Notes: generated by a model not told the origin, from the sequence alone. Shown: positions 46,601-60,007, counted from the first letter of the stretch. The stretch is 64,000 bases of DNA from Parachlorella kessleri (GCA_001598975.1 BBXU01000961.1:1-64000), one strand, 5' to 3'. Program-made: numbers and translations.

Positions 46601-49600
46601 TATCAATTGTTTTGCTTGTAGGCATATGAGAGGCAGTTTGACTCCCTCAGCCGGGCAATGCACCGCAGCGACAACATGGCTGAAGGCCTGGACGCGGAGC
46701 GCCAGGCACTGCTGGACCAGCTAAGGGCTGCAGAACAGGTTCATCGTCTTGGCCAGCTCATGCTCATGCTTGCCTGGGCCCTGCCCTTAATCATGCGGTA
46801 TAAATGATGAGCCGCTCGTTATATGCCTGTGCGTCACTTTAGTTATCAAAGGACCACCAAAAAGCTGTTCTCCAATTGCCGGAACAATTTAGCCCTCTGC
46901 TCTGCAGGTGGGGTTCCAACTGGAGCGCACCCGGGAGGGGCTGCAGAGACAGCTGGCCCACGCTGAGGGTAGTGTGGGGGTGCTACAGGCCAGGCTTGGT
47001 GATGCCCAGTCCGACGCAGAGGCACTTCGCCAGCGAGTCGGGCTGGAGCAAGCACGGGTAAGGACTCAAGCTGCTCAATTGGGGCAAAGCTGCATGTGCA
47101 TGCTGAGTCGTAAAGGGACCGTTTGAAAGTCCGAGGCTGCTTTGCTGTCCGTGCCTTCTAATTTGGCAACTATATAGGCAGGCCTCAACTAGTCGGTCAT
47201 TGAGGATGGGGACCAAGGGTGTCTTAGCATCTCATGCTTGGTTGGCAGGTTGGTGAGCTTGAGGGACTGCTTGCCATGGCTCGCGCCGAGCAGTTCAACA
47301 CTGACGCTATCCTGGCAGCATCCGGCGCCGAGCGGCAGATGGCGTCACTCAGAGAGCAGAAAGGCCTGCTGGAGGAGCAGGTATGCTGCTGCTTTGCACT
47401 AGGTAGATATAACCGAGCATTTGTTGCTTATGGTATTGAGGCTCGACATGTGAGCTGCATAGGCTTCTCCTAACCACATCTAACTGACTGGCAAGAGACC
47501 GGGACCACTATGTGCTGCAGGTATCTACCCTGCAGCGGCAGCTGGATGGGGTAGTGCAGCGACGGGAGTCCCAGGAGCAGGAGCTGGCTCAACTGCGCAT
47601 GCAGCTGGCCGCCCAGTATGACACGGGCAGTGTAGACAGGAACGCCAGTCAGGTGGGCCAGTGAGTCGGGGTGTCCATAAGCTTTGTAAGCTATGCAGCT
47701 GCTGGTAGTACCTGCAGTTCCTGGCAACATTCGGTGAAAGGCTTCTTTGTGTGCTAAAACATGGGAGGCACCATGTGCACCAGGGCTGTTTGGGGAAGTT
47801 GCCTGCACTGTAGGAGGTCCAAGGCTGGCACGACCCCACCTTACTTGCTTGGGTCGACATTGCCCGCCTTGCTGCAGGAGAATGCAGTCCTGCTACAGCA
47901 GCTGGCAGAGCTGCAGAAACAATGCCAGGCATTTGTCGTAGAGGCGGAGGCGCTGCGAGGACAGGTGGCTAAGCTGGAGGGGGCCAGGGATGCGGCCGAG
48001 GGTGGTCTAGCCGCAGCTCAGCAGGAGCTGGAGCAGCTCAAGCACATGCTGCGGTGCGGATCGGGGTGTTGGCATACTGTTTTAGGCAAGGGGCGGGCTA
48101 CAACGATTGCTTGTTGCCGCTGGATTCACTTGCCATTATGATCCTGTTCGCCTTTCTTCAACAACAAAAACAAGTGCCATGGAGGGCCAGCTCTGAACTG
48201 ACGGAAGGTACATGGCTTGGACAATCTTATACTAGCCGACCCACCCAGTTACTTCCATCGCAGGGAAGCACCTGGCAACGACGCTATCCCTACCCACATT
48301 CAAGCACACTTCTTTGAAATGGAGGGGCTGAACTCTAGCTTGCAGCAACAGCTTGATGCGCTGCGTCAGGGCACCAGTAACAGCGCTCAGGCAGCTGATG
48401 GTATCCAGGCACGGCTGCAGGAGGTGCAAGAGGTACTTAAATATACCCTACTTTGCTGGCATAGGCAAGGCTAGGATTATTTGTCTTGTGCCATGCCCTG
48501 CCGCTCAATAGTGTTGATATATCACTATAAAGACATCTGCATAACAGACAGAGCTGTGCAGGGGATGGAAGTGGTGCTTATGTATTGGAAGGGTTGTGCA
48601 CGTGTTACCATTGCCAAGTGGGCTTAGCTACAACTGGCATTGGACTATCTTTGCAGGAAAATGATCGTCTGCTGGACCTGCTGGCCCGCATGGACTCTGC
48701 GCGTGCGGCTTTGCAGCGCGAAAACACCCAGCTGGTCGGAGAGGTCGTGACATTGCGGTCAATGGCAGGCCCGAATGAAGCGGGAGGAGAGGGCGCACGT
48801 GCGGACAAAGAGGCTCCAGGAAAAGAGGCAGCCGGAGCTGAACAGAAACAGATATGGGAGCTGCAGCAGCGGCTGCAAAAGGAGTCGAATAAGCGACAGC
48901 AGGTCAGGCTGCACAATATCACACTTTTAGAGGTTGTGGGTGCGCTTGTGGGCGCTGCAGGAATTGCCAACTCTTTGACTCATGCTACCAGGTCAGGGGC
49001 ACTTGGCATGCTATATTAACTGTTCGTCCAGTTTACCACCCGACAGGTGCTGCAGGTAGCCATTCCTACTGCAATATTTTAGATAAGGGTGTGTTATGGT
49101 AATTGCAGGCTGAGGCCTCCTTTAATGACCTGCTCTCCAGCCTAGATGCGCTGCAATCGCCAAGCCTTCCATCACCGGTGCCGAATACAAGCATTACCCC
49201 AGTGAAATATCCCACAGTGCAGACCGCAGGGGCCAGAGGAAGCAAAGCCGGCGTCGAGCAGCTCCAAGTGAGAAATGGCTCAGTCAGCGGCTATTCTAGC
49301 GGCCACCACTCTTGCAAGTCACATCGCAGCATTGGCGTGTGTGCATTGTCATCCTGCTGTCACACCCAAATTTCAGCTATCTCAGCTTGGTGCAAGGATT
49401 GGGGCATTGCTATGGGTGCCTCCCTTATGCTTGCAAGCAGGCCACGGTTGACCAGCTGGAAAAGGACAATAACACTGTGAAGGAGAGTTTACAGCGTACA
49501 CAGCATGCCATGGAAGGTGTCAGGGTGAGTGTTTGGGCCGCTGGTCATGTAAGCCCACACGCCAGTCCTATATGGCACTCGTGTAGCATCACACCAACAC

Positions 49601-49768
49601 TGCTGGCACCTGTGCATTTTGCAGCATGGGTTCAGTCAGCTGTGCAATGCCATGGTTCGTGCGGTGACTGACGACTGCGCAAGATCCTCATGCATGCAGG
49701 CACAGTTTGGTCAGGTGCAAGGTGGCGGTGCTGCTACAAGCCTTGCAAGGCCAGCGCAGGGGAAGTAA
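40630..49768 (+). CDS. BLD10: BLD10/CEP135-like centriole cartwheel protein
   Basis: Twenty-six exons: 40630-40809, 40972-41233, 41614-41798, 41894-42028, 42210-42317, 42423-42524, 42734-42859, 43027-43572, 43794-44024, 44260-44445, 44663-44787, 45098-45253, 45402-45489, 45627-45737, 45937-46083, 46317-46484, 46622-46738, 46908-47057, 47249-47380, 47521-47652, 47878-48053, 48264-48432, 48657-48902, 49109-49267, 49441-49524, 49625-49768. About 1,454 residues, nearly all coiled coil. The N-terminus HQLSSLGYTEGFDTSSLPLV followed by ERLVADLCTAADAYR matches CEP135 (LDQLGYRQ...CLPLVEKLFSDLV). RDLEVAQLTPQLSRGPDVDK and QLNQQVEAL match CEP135 REIERLSVALDGGRSPDV and HLNIQVDFL. AYERQFDSLSRAMH is a third family landmark. 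In Chlamydomonas, Bld10p forms the cartwheel spoke tip and pinhead and is needed for basal-body assembly. Nearly all exons start in phase 0, typical of coiled-coil genes. The junctions after 42028 and 45489 are GC donors. The junction after 45737 has no GT at the best-fitting place; 45722 is the canonical option. Confidence 0.88.
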
Positions 49769-50257
49769 GCCAGCGGCGTAGGAAGTCCAGTGTGATGTTT
49801 ACAGGTCGGGGCACTAGTTTCCAAGCAGGCATGATTTGCACGACCCTCCTTTGCAATTTGCTCTCTCTATAGATGTTTTTTGGTACCTTTACGCATGATC
49901 CCGACTGAAGTCTTACTGACGAGACTGAGAGCTCGTCGCGCTTTCTTACATATTGCAGCGTTGCTGACAGGAGGGGGTACCATGAGAGCTCCACTGCTAT
50001 CTCTGTTGACTACATGCACTTTTTCACTGCATGCAAGCAACCCTTCTCTGCGTTTTTCTTAGCAATCATTCGATTATTTCTGACCAGTGCATGCATCTGC
50101 ACACAATGACAGGGAAATGGTCTGATGACCCCGACACGGCCGCAGACTGAAGCATGTCATGGTCGTAACTTCAAAAGTGCAGGACAGGAGTAAGGCAGTA
50201 CTTGCAGTCCCAAGAAGAGGCAGCCCGAGAATATCATTACTGCTGTCACCCTACCTA
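49769..50257. other. Short intergenic region between convergent genes
   Basis: 489 bases shared as 3' flank by the BLD10 gene (+) and the AAAP permease (-). No coding content. A reverse-strand TTACA at 49799-49803 could serve the permease mRNA, which would make the two transcripts' 3' ends nearly touch. Confidence 0.45.
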
Positions 50258-53200
50258 TCAATCAAATAAACTGTAGTTTTGGGCGCTAACGACGATATTC
50301 CGCACGCTGCCCACAAGTGACAGCAGCGCTATGCAGCTGCAGAATGCAAGGATGGCCACATTCACCCAAAGCACCACTCCTTGCGGCCGCTTGGCTTTCA
50401 ACCACAGTGCTGGTGGTAGGATGAATGTGACTGGCATCAGGCCTATACTGGATATCAAGCCCTGCGCACGAATGAAAGGGTCGAGGTGAGGCGTGGGATG
50501 GAGGTTGCTCTCTGCTCGCTAGCAGCCGACAAGTGGATGAAGGAGCAGGAGGATGTCTAGCTGCAGTCTAGTTACCTTTACCGATATCAAGCTCTAGGGC
50601 CCTTGCATTAACTCCAGCCCTAGAGGGCCAAACTGGCTCGACTGCCCACTCAAACTCACCATCAGCTCGCCAAAGAAAGGTAGCAGGCACGCAACGAAGG
50701 TGGTGCCTGCCACATACAAGGAACGAAAGAGGAGTCGCAGCGTGAGTGGCCGGGGCGGGTTGCGGAGCGAGTGCCGAATCTTAGTCTCAACCATGTCGAA
50801 GATAGGCATGGCAAACACCTGCACTTAGGTGTGCAGGAGGAGTTGGTAGCATGGAAAGGCTTGGTAGTTGGCAGAGTGCGGAGCAAGTGGGCACGGCATG
50901 ACAGCAGCACTGGCTTAAACAAGGACCACCTGCCTAGTTGGCTCTGTGGAGGTACAGGCACCGCGGTGACCGCCCCCATGAGACCTAGAGAGGAGTCCAC
51001 GCTGCCCATATAGGGTGCAGCGCGCCAGGGCCCCCCACTCCCACTCCCTTCTGCACCAGCCCAAATCCCTCCTTTCACATACCTGGTATCCTGCCGCAAC
51101 GTGCACAACAACAAACATGTTGGCCGCCTTCACCACAGCCGGCGAGCCGGTGAGGTTTAGCAGCACGTCACTACTCACCCCAGACCCAAAGGCAGCATAG
51201 CCAGAGATCGCCACTGCAGGGAGGGGTTGCTGATGGGTTGGGTGCACGTATGCTGGTAGCTTAGTTGAGACCTATGCACTGTGGCAAACCCAGAGAGCGA
51301 AAGTGCAGCCATATCATATCGCAACCCTTATGCCTCGAGCCGGGTAATTGCATGGGACCCAGAGAGTCATTGGCAACACACATGGGGCGGACCAATGCGA
51401 AGCACCTGAGACGATTCTCACATCTCACCTGAGTAGTAAGCCAGGATAACTATTGCGTAAGATAGTGCAATGCCCTTCATCATACTTTTGACTGTAGATG
51501 GAGGCTTGGCTAGAGTAGCCTGCACACCAGCAACCCATAGTACTCATTCAGATCAAGGCACACTGCAGGACTGGGTACTTGCCCGCAAGCGGGAGGCGGC
51601 CGCCTTCCAGCCAAGTTACCAATCACACAAACCAACAAGGGCGCTGCATAATTATTGATCACACCTAGAAACATATATCACAAAAAAGTGCTTAGACTTT
51701 CCCAGCCAGCCAGCCCCTCCCACCTGTATCTCCGGCAGCACCGCCTGCCCCCCAAAGGTGAACGCGATGCCGCCCAGGGCATTGAACACCCCAAAGATGT
51801 AGTCAGCCCGTGACTCATCCTCCCGCGAGAAGACCACCTTGCTCTCAGGGTCCGCTGCCTTGATCCAGCTCATGACGACTGCTATGGAGCAGTACCCCAC
51901 GCTCATCACGGCTCCCAGCAGGGAGACCCACCTGCAAACAAGTGGGGCTTTAGCTGGCAGAGACAAGTGACAAGGGCTCCAGACTTCATCAGCTTCCATG
52001 CACAAGAAGCTCGACGGGAGGTCAGCAGAGCATGCCTATCTGCATTAGGGTGGGGCACTGCCTTGATAGCTACCATTCTCTTTGAGGGGAGTCTCAGCTT
52101 GTGTCAGGTCTTTCCATGTCAGGTCTTTCCATGATTCTATGGGAGGTCCCATGGGCCAACCAGTTGTCATGCAGGTTTGCTGCTATTGTAGCCTCTAGCT
52201 TACAGCCTGAGAGGTACAGTCCACCTCGACAAGCAAGGCATCATAACATTGTTCACACTAGTCAGAAAAAAAAACCGCCGCAAGCAGCTGCACGCACCAG
52301 AGGGAGTGGAAGTCGGGCACTTGGGAAAGCAGCAGCTGCGAGGCGCCAAAGAGCATGATCCAGCCCGCGATGCCCTCCTGGCAGTCTGCCCCGTTGCAGC
52401 TATCACTGGCCACGCCCTTGAAGCTCTGCCCAGCCGTCACAGAGTAAGCTGCAGACAGGAGGAAGGTGACAGTCTCACCAACAGTAAGCTCCCGGAGCCG
52501 TCATGCGTAGATAGTGCACACCAAAACAGGCAGCACCCTTCCCAGTGCCCCTGTTTGTGGTGCGGACTCACTTATACAGAGGCCAATCATGAGGGAGTAC
52601 TGCACAGGTAGTACGGCCCACTTGCCAGCCACCGGGCCTGCAGGGAAGCCATGCCAGCCATGTTGGCAGGGGTGCGGAGACAGGTGGTACCCAGCAGGTA
52701 CCCAGTAGTGTGCAGCAGGACAAAAATATGGCAGCATTCCTTGCCGCTGCGCGAAGGAATCCCTCCGAAGAAGCAGCCAGGAATGTGCTAGTTGCTGGGC
52801 AGAAAGAAGACACAGGCTGGCGCATAGGCGGCAACTTCTGCAAGTGCAGCCTCGCCACTGCATTACACAACCAGGGGTAGCTTGGCTCCATCTGGCCAAG
52901 GTGCTGCGCCCTCATCGGTTGAGAACTTGCTTGCTTGCCACAGCCCCCAACCCACCAAAGACGGCCTCTCCAAGCTCTCGGTAGGTGTTTAACCGCCGGT
53001 TGCCATGCTCATGTAGTGCTGCTAAGAGGTAGGAGGTATATATGGAGCATACTATCAGCACCGTAAGAAGACTGACGCCGCCTGCCCAGCTGCAGGTGGG
53101 AACATGATGTGTCAAATGCAGCCCTCCAAGCTGCAAAGGCTCCCAGAGCAAAGATAGCGGCAATCAACGGCGGGGGAGGACACAGTAACACCTGCTCACC

Positions 53201-53580
53201 CAAGGTACGAGAAAGCATGGGGTAGGCCCAACACGCCCGCCCCCACAACAGCCGTTACCGTATGGAAGGAAGCGTGGAACCAAGTAGCTGCAAGCAAGGG
53301 CACAGCACAGAGTCACAGATCACCACCGATCAACTTCCTACACTGTGCAGACAAGTCAGATTGGAAAGGAAAGGACATGTTATGGCACACTGAAGCTGCG
53401 CTCACCTCTGGGCTCGTCAGCATGCAGCTCTACCTCAAACGAGACAGGTCCAGAGGGCAGTATCACTTCTCGCTCGCTTTCTACCAAGTCAGTTGCTTCC
53501 GTTGCAGCTTCCTCATCCTCGGTGTGCTTTTTGTCCTGTTGATGCCCGTTCTCTTCAACGAAGCGGACAAACTTTTGCAT
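50258..53580 (-). CDS. Amino acid/auxin permease family (AAAP) transporter
   Basis: Ten minus-strand exons: 53580-53406, 53287-53200, 53089-52956, 52637-52572, 52448-52298, 51931-51724, 51519-51429, 51213-51083, 50818-50660, 50461-50258. All phases agree; 468 residues, the normal family length. The N-terminal 58 residues are hydrophilic and acidic ([16 protein letters not shown]), cytosolic. The transporter core starts with [20 protein letters not shown] and YLGW, the family signature in helix 1. It continues with [34 protein letters not shown], the helix [18 protein letters not shown], then [20 protein letters not shown] and [13 protein letters not shown]. Near the C-terminus are [11 protein letters not shown] and LPFFGELM followed by a final helix. 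These match plant amino acid permeases, proton-coupled importers of the plasma membrane. Substrate range cannot be predicted. Most membrane helices fall in separate exons. Confidence 0.92.
52102..52131. repeat. 15-bp tandem duplication in an intron
   Basis: TGTCAGGTCTTTCCA occurs twice back to back in the intron of the AAAP gene between 51931 and 52298. Slippage duplication with no visible effect on splicing. Confidence 0.8.
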
Positions 53581-55448
53581 GGTAGGCCCCAAGTAGGTAG
53601 TACCGAGCTGCCCAAGCACGCCGCCGTCCTATAGACACGGCTCCTTGCTGACCTAGTTGCTATCCAGGGGACGACAAGTGCGGCTACGTGGGCCTGTCAG
53701 GAGCGACCAACTAGTACCAAGCGCGCTATCCATCCGCCTCGCTCCGCAAGCGTGTAGCCGTACCTACAAAGCTATGAACCCAAATTCTATAATTATCTGA
53801 TCTCCAGCATGGCTGCTGTCAACTTCAGCCCCTTGAAGTATCAGGTTCGGTATCTGGGCCTTGGACCATGCCTTGGACTATGGCTTGACAGGAATGTTGT
53901 GCGATGAAGGGGGGCCATGGTGGGACAGCTCATCTAGGCGTGTGCACTCTGGCTTGCCAAAAGTTGCATTGCTCCTGTATTGTGCTGTTCCTCAGGCCTG
54001 ACAGTGGAAGGTTGCTACCAGCAAAGAGGTTGTAGCCATGGACCTTTAACAGGTTTGTCATGACCTGGGTGGTGCTGGGACATGGAGTTGAGTCTGCTCC
54101 TCCTCTGCACTCTCTTTAATTCCTACCCTCCATGTCCACTGGTTGGGCGGGTTTTGGGAGTTTCCCATCTGACACTTATGCACCCCAGCCCCACAGCGCC
54201 CCCCAGGGTGCGGCTGGGCTGCGAGGCTAGCGGGCCTTGTGATGAGGATGCGCTGGCCTGCTGGCAGCGCTGGAGTGGTGAATGCCATAAAATCGGTCAC
54301 CTTTAGTGCGTCCATCCTAGCTGGGTTGCAATACCCAAGGTTATTCCAGTGTGGTGGGGACTCAGTGGTTCAGCCTGCAGCAAACGATAGTGACTGGCTG
54401 CCTAGCAGCCTGGTTGAGAGTGTGATTATGGGTGGGGCAAGATTCTGACGGCCCTCACCCGCAAGGGTCGTGAAGCTGTAAGTCAAAGTTAGAATAGACT
54501 AGGTTCGACTAGCGAAGAGGGCATGCACTGCATGGCTACCCCACGACGGAGGACGACGGGATGTACACCCAAAGAAAGCCTAGCCACTGCATACAGAACA
54601 CTTCTAACAGGACAAAATCAACACTGTAGACACAAAGCAGCAGAAAGCTGCCTGAGAGCTAGGGGTACACCTAGGGAGGAACCAGTATGGCTCAGGTTTG
54701 TGAGGTGCACCAGTGAGCGATGGGCCTGGCCCTGGCCGTAATATAAACCCAGGCTGCACGGCTGGGGGGCACCGGCAGCATGTGCACTGCACTGCACTAA
54801 GGGCCATCTTGATACAGGGTCTGGCAGGACGGGAGCTGCAATAGGACTTTCCAAAAACATCACAGCAGCCGCACAGATGCCAGGGCAGGTTGGCAGGGTT
54901 GCTAAGCGCAAGAGGTGGCTTCCCTCGCCCATCGCGGAGTACCAGCCTCTGAGAACACAGTCTGAGGCCCAGCGACTGCTGCGGCGCTTGCCAGAACCCT
55001 GAGGGGCACACAGGTGTGCCTCCAAATCTATGCACCACGCCTACCTTGGATTGCCAGAACGCCGTGCTGCGTCTGATTGGAACAACTTGCCTTGCATGAT
55101 AGGCTCACTTGTCTCGGAACTGAGCGTCAAGCCCACAACCGGGTGCCCAACCAGTGACGCCCTTGCAGTTACGGAGTCAACGTGGCTGGCAGAAGTACGG
55201 CTATTTGACGCAATTCCTGAGTTAGGTATTTGCACAAGTAAAGACAGTGCAGGAGGATATGGAGGAGAGGCTTACAGTTCAATCTCAATGTTTAGAAACC
55301 CAACATCTCAAACTGGCCAAAAGTACTCCAAACTGTCGTCAGCGCCTTCATGTGTAGATGCCGCTCCCGCCACCGGCTATCCCTTGATGAAAGCCTCGCC
55401 ATCAGCCCCCCAGACCGCCTTCCGCCGTGCTCGTAGTGGCTGATCAAC
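53581..55448. other. Divergent intergenic region, AAAP permease / DLA2
   Basis: 1.87 kb between divergent start codons. Open frames such as that at 55030-55440 have no family signature and may be 5' UTR of DLA2. No clear TATA box. The stretch 53760-53830 is AT-rich (CTATAATTATC) and could be promoter sequence of the permease. Confidence 0.45.
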
Positions 55449-58400
55449 ATGAACACGACTCTGGGCCTCTCCCTCAAGCCCAATGTGGCTCTCGCCAGGC
55501 CCCAGAAGGCCAGGCCCAGCCGATCGCTTAGGATGGCACCGGTGGCCAAAGTGACGGACCTGTTCATGCCGGTACGTGGTGGAGCTCGTTTACAGCTTCG
55601 GATGAGGGTCGTGTTTGCCCGCTGATGGGACGGCATCAGTGGGTTCCTAGCCTTGCTGTCGCTGTCCTGGCTGCAGGCGCTCTCCTCTACTATGACCGAG
55701 GGTAAGTACAAGGCCTCCCCTATCGGTTGGACTGCGCGTCAGGCACAATGCGAACCGTCCTTCCACAATTGCGCGAGGAGGCGTGCCAGATTGTCAGGCG
55801 CATTGCACCACCCCTTGGCTTATTCTGTGTGCAACTGCCTCACTGATGAGCCATTGAGGGTCCTGATCAGCGCTGCAGGGTTGCACTTGACCTGGGCAGT
55901 GCTCAACTGACGGTGCATGCCTTGCTCCTTGGACTAAAGTTATCATAACGTTTGCAGGCAAAATTGTGTCTTGGCTAAAGCAGCCGGGCGACAAGGTGAA
56001 GAAGGGCGAGAGCGTGGTGGTTGTGGAGAGCGACAAGGCCGACATGGATGTGGAGTCCTTCAGCGAGGGCATCCTGGCCGCTATCGTGGTGCCAGAGGGG
56101 GGCGTGGCCACAGTCGGCTCAGCAATTGCGTACGTGGCTGAGAACGAGGCTGACCTCGCGGAGGCCAAGGCCAAAGCAGGTGACTGCTCTGCCTGGTACC
56201 AGCTTCGGGGGAGGCATTGGCATTTTGTAAAGGCAAGTGAACCCCTGGCTGACTGTGAGGTGGCAGGCCTCGGCTGACTTGGTGGCCAGAAGCGCAAACT
56301 TGCCGCTGCAGCTAACAAAGTTGGTCGGCCCAGCCAAGGTTAGTCCTAAATCTTCCGTGGTTCAGGTTCCGGCAGCAATGGTGCCGCTGCGCCAGCGCCA
56401 GTTGCGGCCGCTGCGCCAGCACCCGCTCCTGCTGCTGAAGCCGCGCCTGCCCCGGCTCCGGCCGCAGCCGCCCCAGCTCCTGCTGCCCCGGCTCCGGCCC
56501 CCGCTGCTGCACCGGCACCTGCCCCCGTGGCAGCTGCTCCACAGCCCAGGGCTGATGGCAGGTAAGCGGTCCGGGCTGCAGGAGGGAGTTCATTGTGGTG
56601 CCCGCTTACTCTGCATGTGTGGTCCGTGATTGACAGTTGTGTGAGGGATGAGCTGCTGCATAGTCCAAGCCGCTCCATTATGAGTGGTTGCTGCATTATG
56701 CCCGTGCTATTGGATTTCCCGGTCGCCTCACCTAGGTGAACCCCGCCTACGACCAATGGAAAGAGGGATGGTGGCTCGCTCAATGTCTGTAGGGTCATCG
56801 CTACGCCCTATGCAAAGAAGCTGGCCAAGGACCTGGGGGTGGATCTGGCAACAGTGGCAGGCACCGGCCCCGCCGGCCGAATCACCGCGGCCGATGTAGA
56901 GGCAGCCAAGGCACATGGCGGCGCTGCCGCCCCAGCGGCCGCTGCCGCTGCACCGGCTCCTTCCCCAGCGGCACCAGCGGCCGAGAAGGCAGCCCCTGCT
57001 GCCCCCGCCCCTGCTGCTGCTGCGCCTGAGAAGGTGGCCGTCTCTGACCTGCGCGGCACGACCACGCCCTTCAACACGCTGCAGGCAGCTGTGGCGCGCA
57101 ACATGATCGAGTCAAAGAAGGTAAGGCGGTGCTGTGGGGCTTGAGCATTGATGGTTACCAAGCGCACCTGATGGAAGGCAAGTTTTGCACCTGGCCCGCA
57201 TGGCATGCAACCTATGCTGACCACCTTCTGTAGGCTGTAACTCAGCTGGTCCTGTAGCAGATGGGCTGGAGGTTCTTCAAGCTAGAGTATGGCCACGGAT
57301 GGGCGAAGGTATCATTTTGTTGACCCGAGGTGTGCATCGCTGAGCATGGCTATCGCAGACCGAGCCAGTTTGATGTGTGCTGCCAGCCTGCCTCCACCCC
57401 AGGTCCCGGAGTTCCAGGTCAGCATGACCATCACCACCAACAAGTTCGATGCGCTGTACCAGCGCCTCAAGCCCAAGGGCGTGACGATGACGGCACTGCT
57501 GGCCAAGGCCTGCGGTGTGGCCCTGGCCTCCCACCCCATCCTGTATGCCTGTGAGTGGGTGTATCCGATTATGTCTTGGCTGCGACCTTGGTGGGTTTAT
57601 ATTGCGGCGTGGGTTGCGCTTGCTGGTAGAGGAGCAGTGGCGAGCAAAGCTGCTAGGAAGGGCTTGCTCTTGGGAGTGCCAGCTGCAGCGTATAAACTCA
57701 TTGATGAGGGTTGACCGTTCTGGGTCAATGCGGGCTGGGCAAACAGCCGAGTCACTGTTTGCTCCAGCCAAAGGCTCGGCTGACATAGAGGCAATGGTAG
57801 CAAAGCATCAACACACTGCCCTGGCTTCCTTTCTTGCAACTTCGCATAGCTTCTCTTCCTTCCTTTACCAACCCCACTGAGTGCTCCTATTCTGCAGCCT
57901 GCACTCCCGACGGCAGCGGCGTGACATACAATGAGAGCATCAACATCGCCACCGCGGTGGCCATGCCTGATGGTGGGCTCATTACCCCCGTGCTGAAGAA
58001 TGCTGACAGCACTGACATTTACACAATGTCTCGGAACTGGGCCGACTTGGTGAGTGTCTGTGAGAGCTCTGAAGAGAGTGCGCAGCACCACTGGGGTGGT
58101 AAGGGATGGGGGTGGCTTGCTGCTGTGCCTTTAGCGAGGCTGGGGTGCATTCTCAGCCCCGCGAGTGACTGGACCCTTGGCACATGAAGTTTGCTTTTAG
58201 TGGAGTCCTTCAGGCAGCACACAAGAATGAGTCGTGTGCTTTTCACACACCATAGTTGCGACGTCCTCAGATCTTCCTTGCATATCAGGTCCCCCTGCCA
58301 ACATATTTTTCTTTCCCGTGCAGGTCAAGCGCGCCCGTGGCAAGCAGCTCAAACCTGATGAGTACACCACCGGCACCTTCACCATCTCCAACCTGGGCAT

Positions 58401-59253
58401 GTATGGCGTGGAGTCTTTCACAGCCATTCTGCCGGCAGGTGCGTCTATGCTTCTGTGAACAGTGTTTTTTTTGTAAGCTTTGCTTGGAACGTATGTCCTG
58501 GAGGTTTGGTGGCTGGGATTGCTCATTGTAGGGCAGAGGCAGCCACTGTGGACGGGTTGGCCTGCACTTTCTAGGTGGCCCCTGCCATATATCTATCCTG
58601 CGGTACACCACGTCAGTCAGTTATTCTTACATTTGGTTTGCCAGCGTAGCAGCAGCAGGGCCTGGGCAGCCAGGATGTGGTTGATGCACTGTGCTCGCAG
58701 GCTCTGCTGCCATCCTGGCTATTGGCGGCAGCCAGCCGGTGGTGACCGCTGATGCTAACGGCCGCATTGGTGTGGAGAAGCAGATGCGTGTCAACATCAC
58801 TGCAGACCACCGCATTGTGTATGGAGCGCAGGCTGCAGGTGCGTTGAGGGTAACCCAGGTTGTGTGGTGCTGTATGTGTCGGGCTTGGCCTACGATGCAA
58901 GTGTGGTGCTTGCCCTTGGTTTAGCGAGGACAGGGAGGGTGGTTCGGAGGCTGTTGTGCAGGTTGTCCTGCCGGCCTTCTGACCATCGTGCATGCGAACC
59001 TAATATTGCGTAAGGATGGCATATTAGTGTGGACTGTTGCTAACTTGACTTGTGAGTCAGCTGCTGCTGGGGACCGGTCTAGCTGTCGTAGTCAATTGAC
59101 TTGATTTGCCCTTAGCACAAATAGGAGACGAGGAAGAAGACTTTCGCTGGGTGTTCGACCCTCGCTCATGCGTTTTCACCTCCCCTTTTGCCTGCAGAGT
59201 TCCTTCAAACGCTCAAGGCTGTCATCGAGAGCCCCGACCAGCTGGTATTCTAA
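55449..59253 (+). CDS. DLA2: Dihydrolipoamide acetyltransferase, plastid pyruvate dehydrogenase E2
   Basis: Ten exons: 55449-55571, 55677-55701, 55958-56179, 56366-56561, 56793-57120, 57403-57550, 57898-58049, 58324-58438, 58701-58838, 59198-59253. 500 residues, all phases agree. A basic, Ser/Thr-containing leader of about 30 residues looks like a chloroplast transit peptide. One lipoyl domain follows, with the lipoylated lysine in [15 protein letters not shown], then a long Ala/Pro linker. The E1/E3-binding domain ([34 protein letters not shown]) comes next, a second Ala/Pro linker, and the catalytic core ([39 protein letters not shown]; the active-site motif [19 protein letters not shown]). 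The DHRxVYGA form is typical of plastid rather than mitochondrial E2. The enzyme passes the acetyl group to CoA for fatty acid synthesis. In Chlamydomonas, plastid DLA2 also binds psbA mRNA. Exon 2 is only 25 bases. Confidence 0.95.
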
Positions 59254-60007
59254 GCTGGAGGAGCTGTCGCGACGCTGCTAGTAGTTATAGCAGGGGCTTA
59301 AATGTCATGGGACGCTCAAGCACTTGCACTGTGCTATTGATGAACTGCGGACGTTTGCCGCCCCTACCTGGCGGGACAGGGAGGCCGTGCAGGCGGCTTC
59401 TGTGAGAGTTGGTTGGGGCAAGACGACTTCCTGTGCTCGAGTCTTGCTAAGTTTGTGGGGTTGCTAAGCTGAAGAAGGTCGCCTTGCCAGGCCCAGCTGG
59501 TCTTGCTGGGTCAGTATGGTTTGTGTCACGACGAGGAGTGGGTTTTAATGCTGTTGGCCTGCACGTTTGTGAGGCTGGGATGTGCTGCTGCTGTGGAAGG
59601 GGTGTGGCATCTGGCTAAGGTTAGCCCCTGGGCTCATCGGTGGGTCGCATGCCTGGATGTGGAGCAGCTATGGGACCCTTCAGTGTGTATTCCGTTCAGC
59701 AACACGTTATTACAGCACCTGGTTACCTCTCGATGTATTTTGACTTCTTACTCTCAGCTCGTCTTGCCTGCTATCATCCCCGCGTCCGGCAAGCGGCAAA
59801 GCCTGTTTTAGGAACGGTGCGGTTGAGCTTCAGTTGGGCTACGGGTGTGAATTTCATTCTTTACTGTACTGAACATTTGGCACTGCTTCACCTGGTAAAA
59901 GAAACTGTGTGGAGCACATAACAATAGTATGGCCCTGGGTGGCTCCACTCGCATATGGTTAAGAGCCTTCACAGTTGGTAATAATGCAAGCCAGCATATG
60001 TCCTCTC

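Noticed and set aside
55030..55443. 137-residue open frame just upstream of DLA2
   Set aside because: No family signature, not joined in phase to DLA2, and it stops just before the DLA2 ATG; more likely 5' UTR or intergenic.
56366..57120. Alternative frames in the Ala/Pro linker of DLA2, including long minus-strand Gly/Ala frames
   Set aside because: The chosen frame joins lipoyl, E3-binding and catalytic domains in phase; the others are shadows of GC-rich linker codons.
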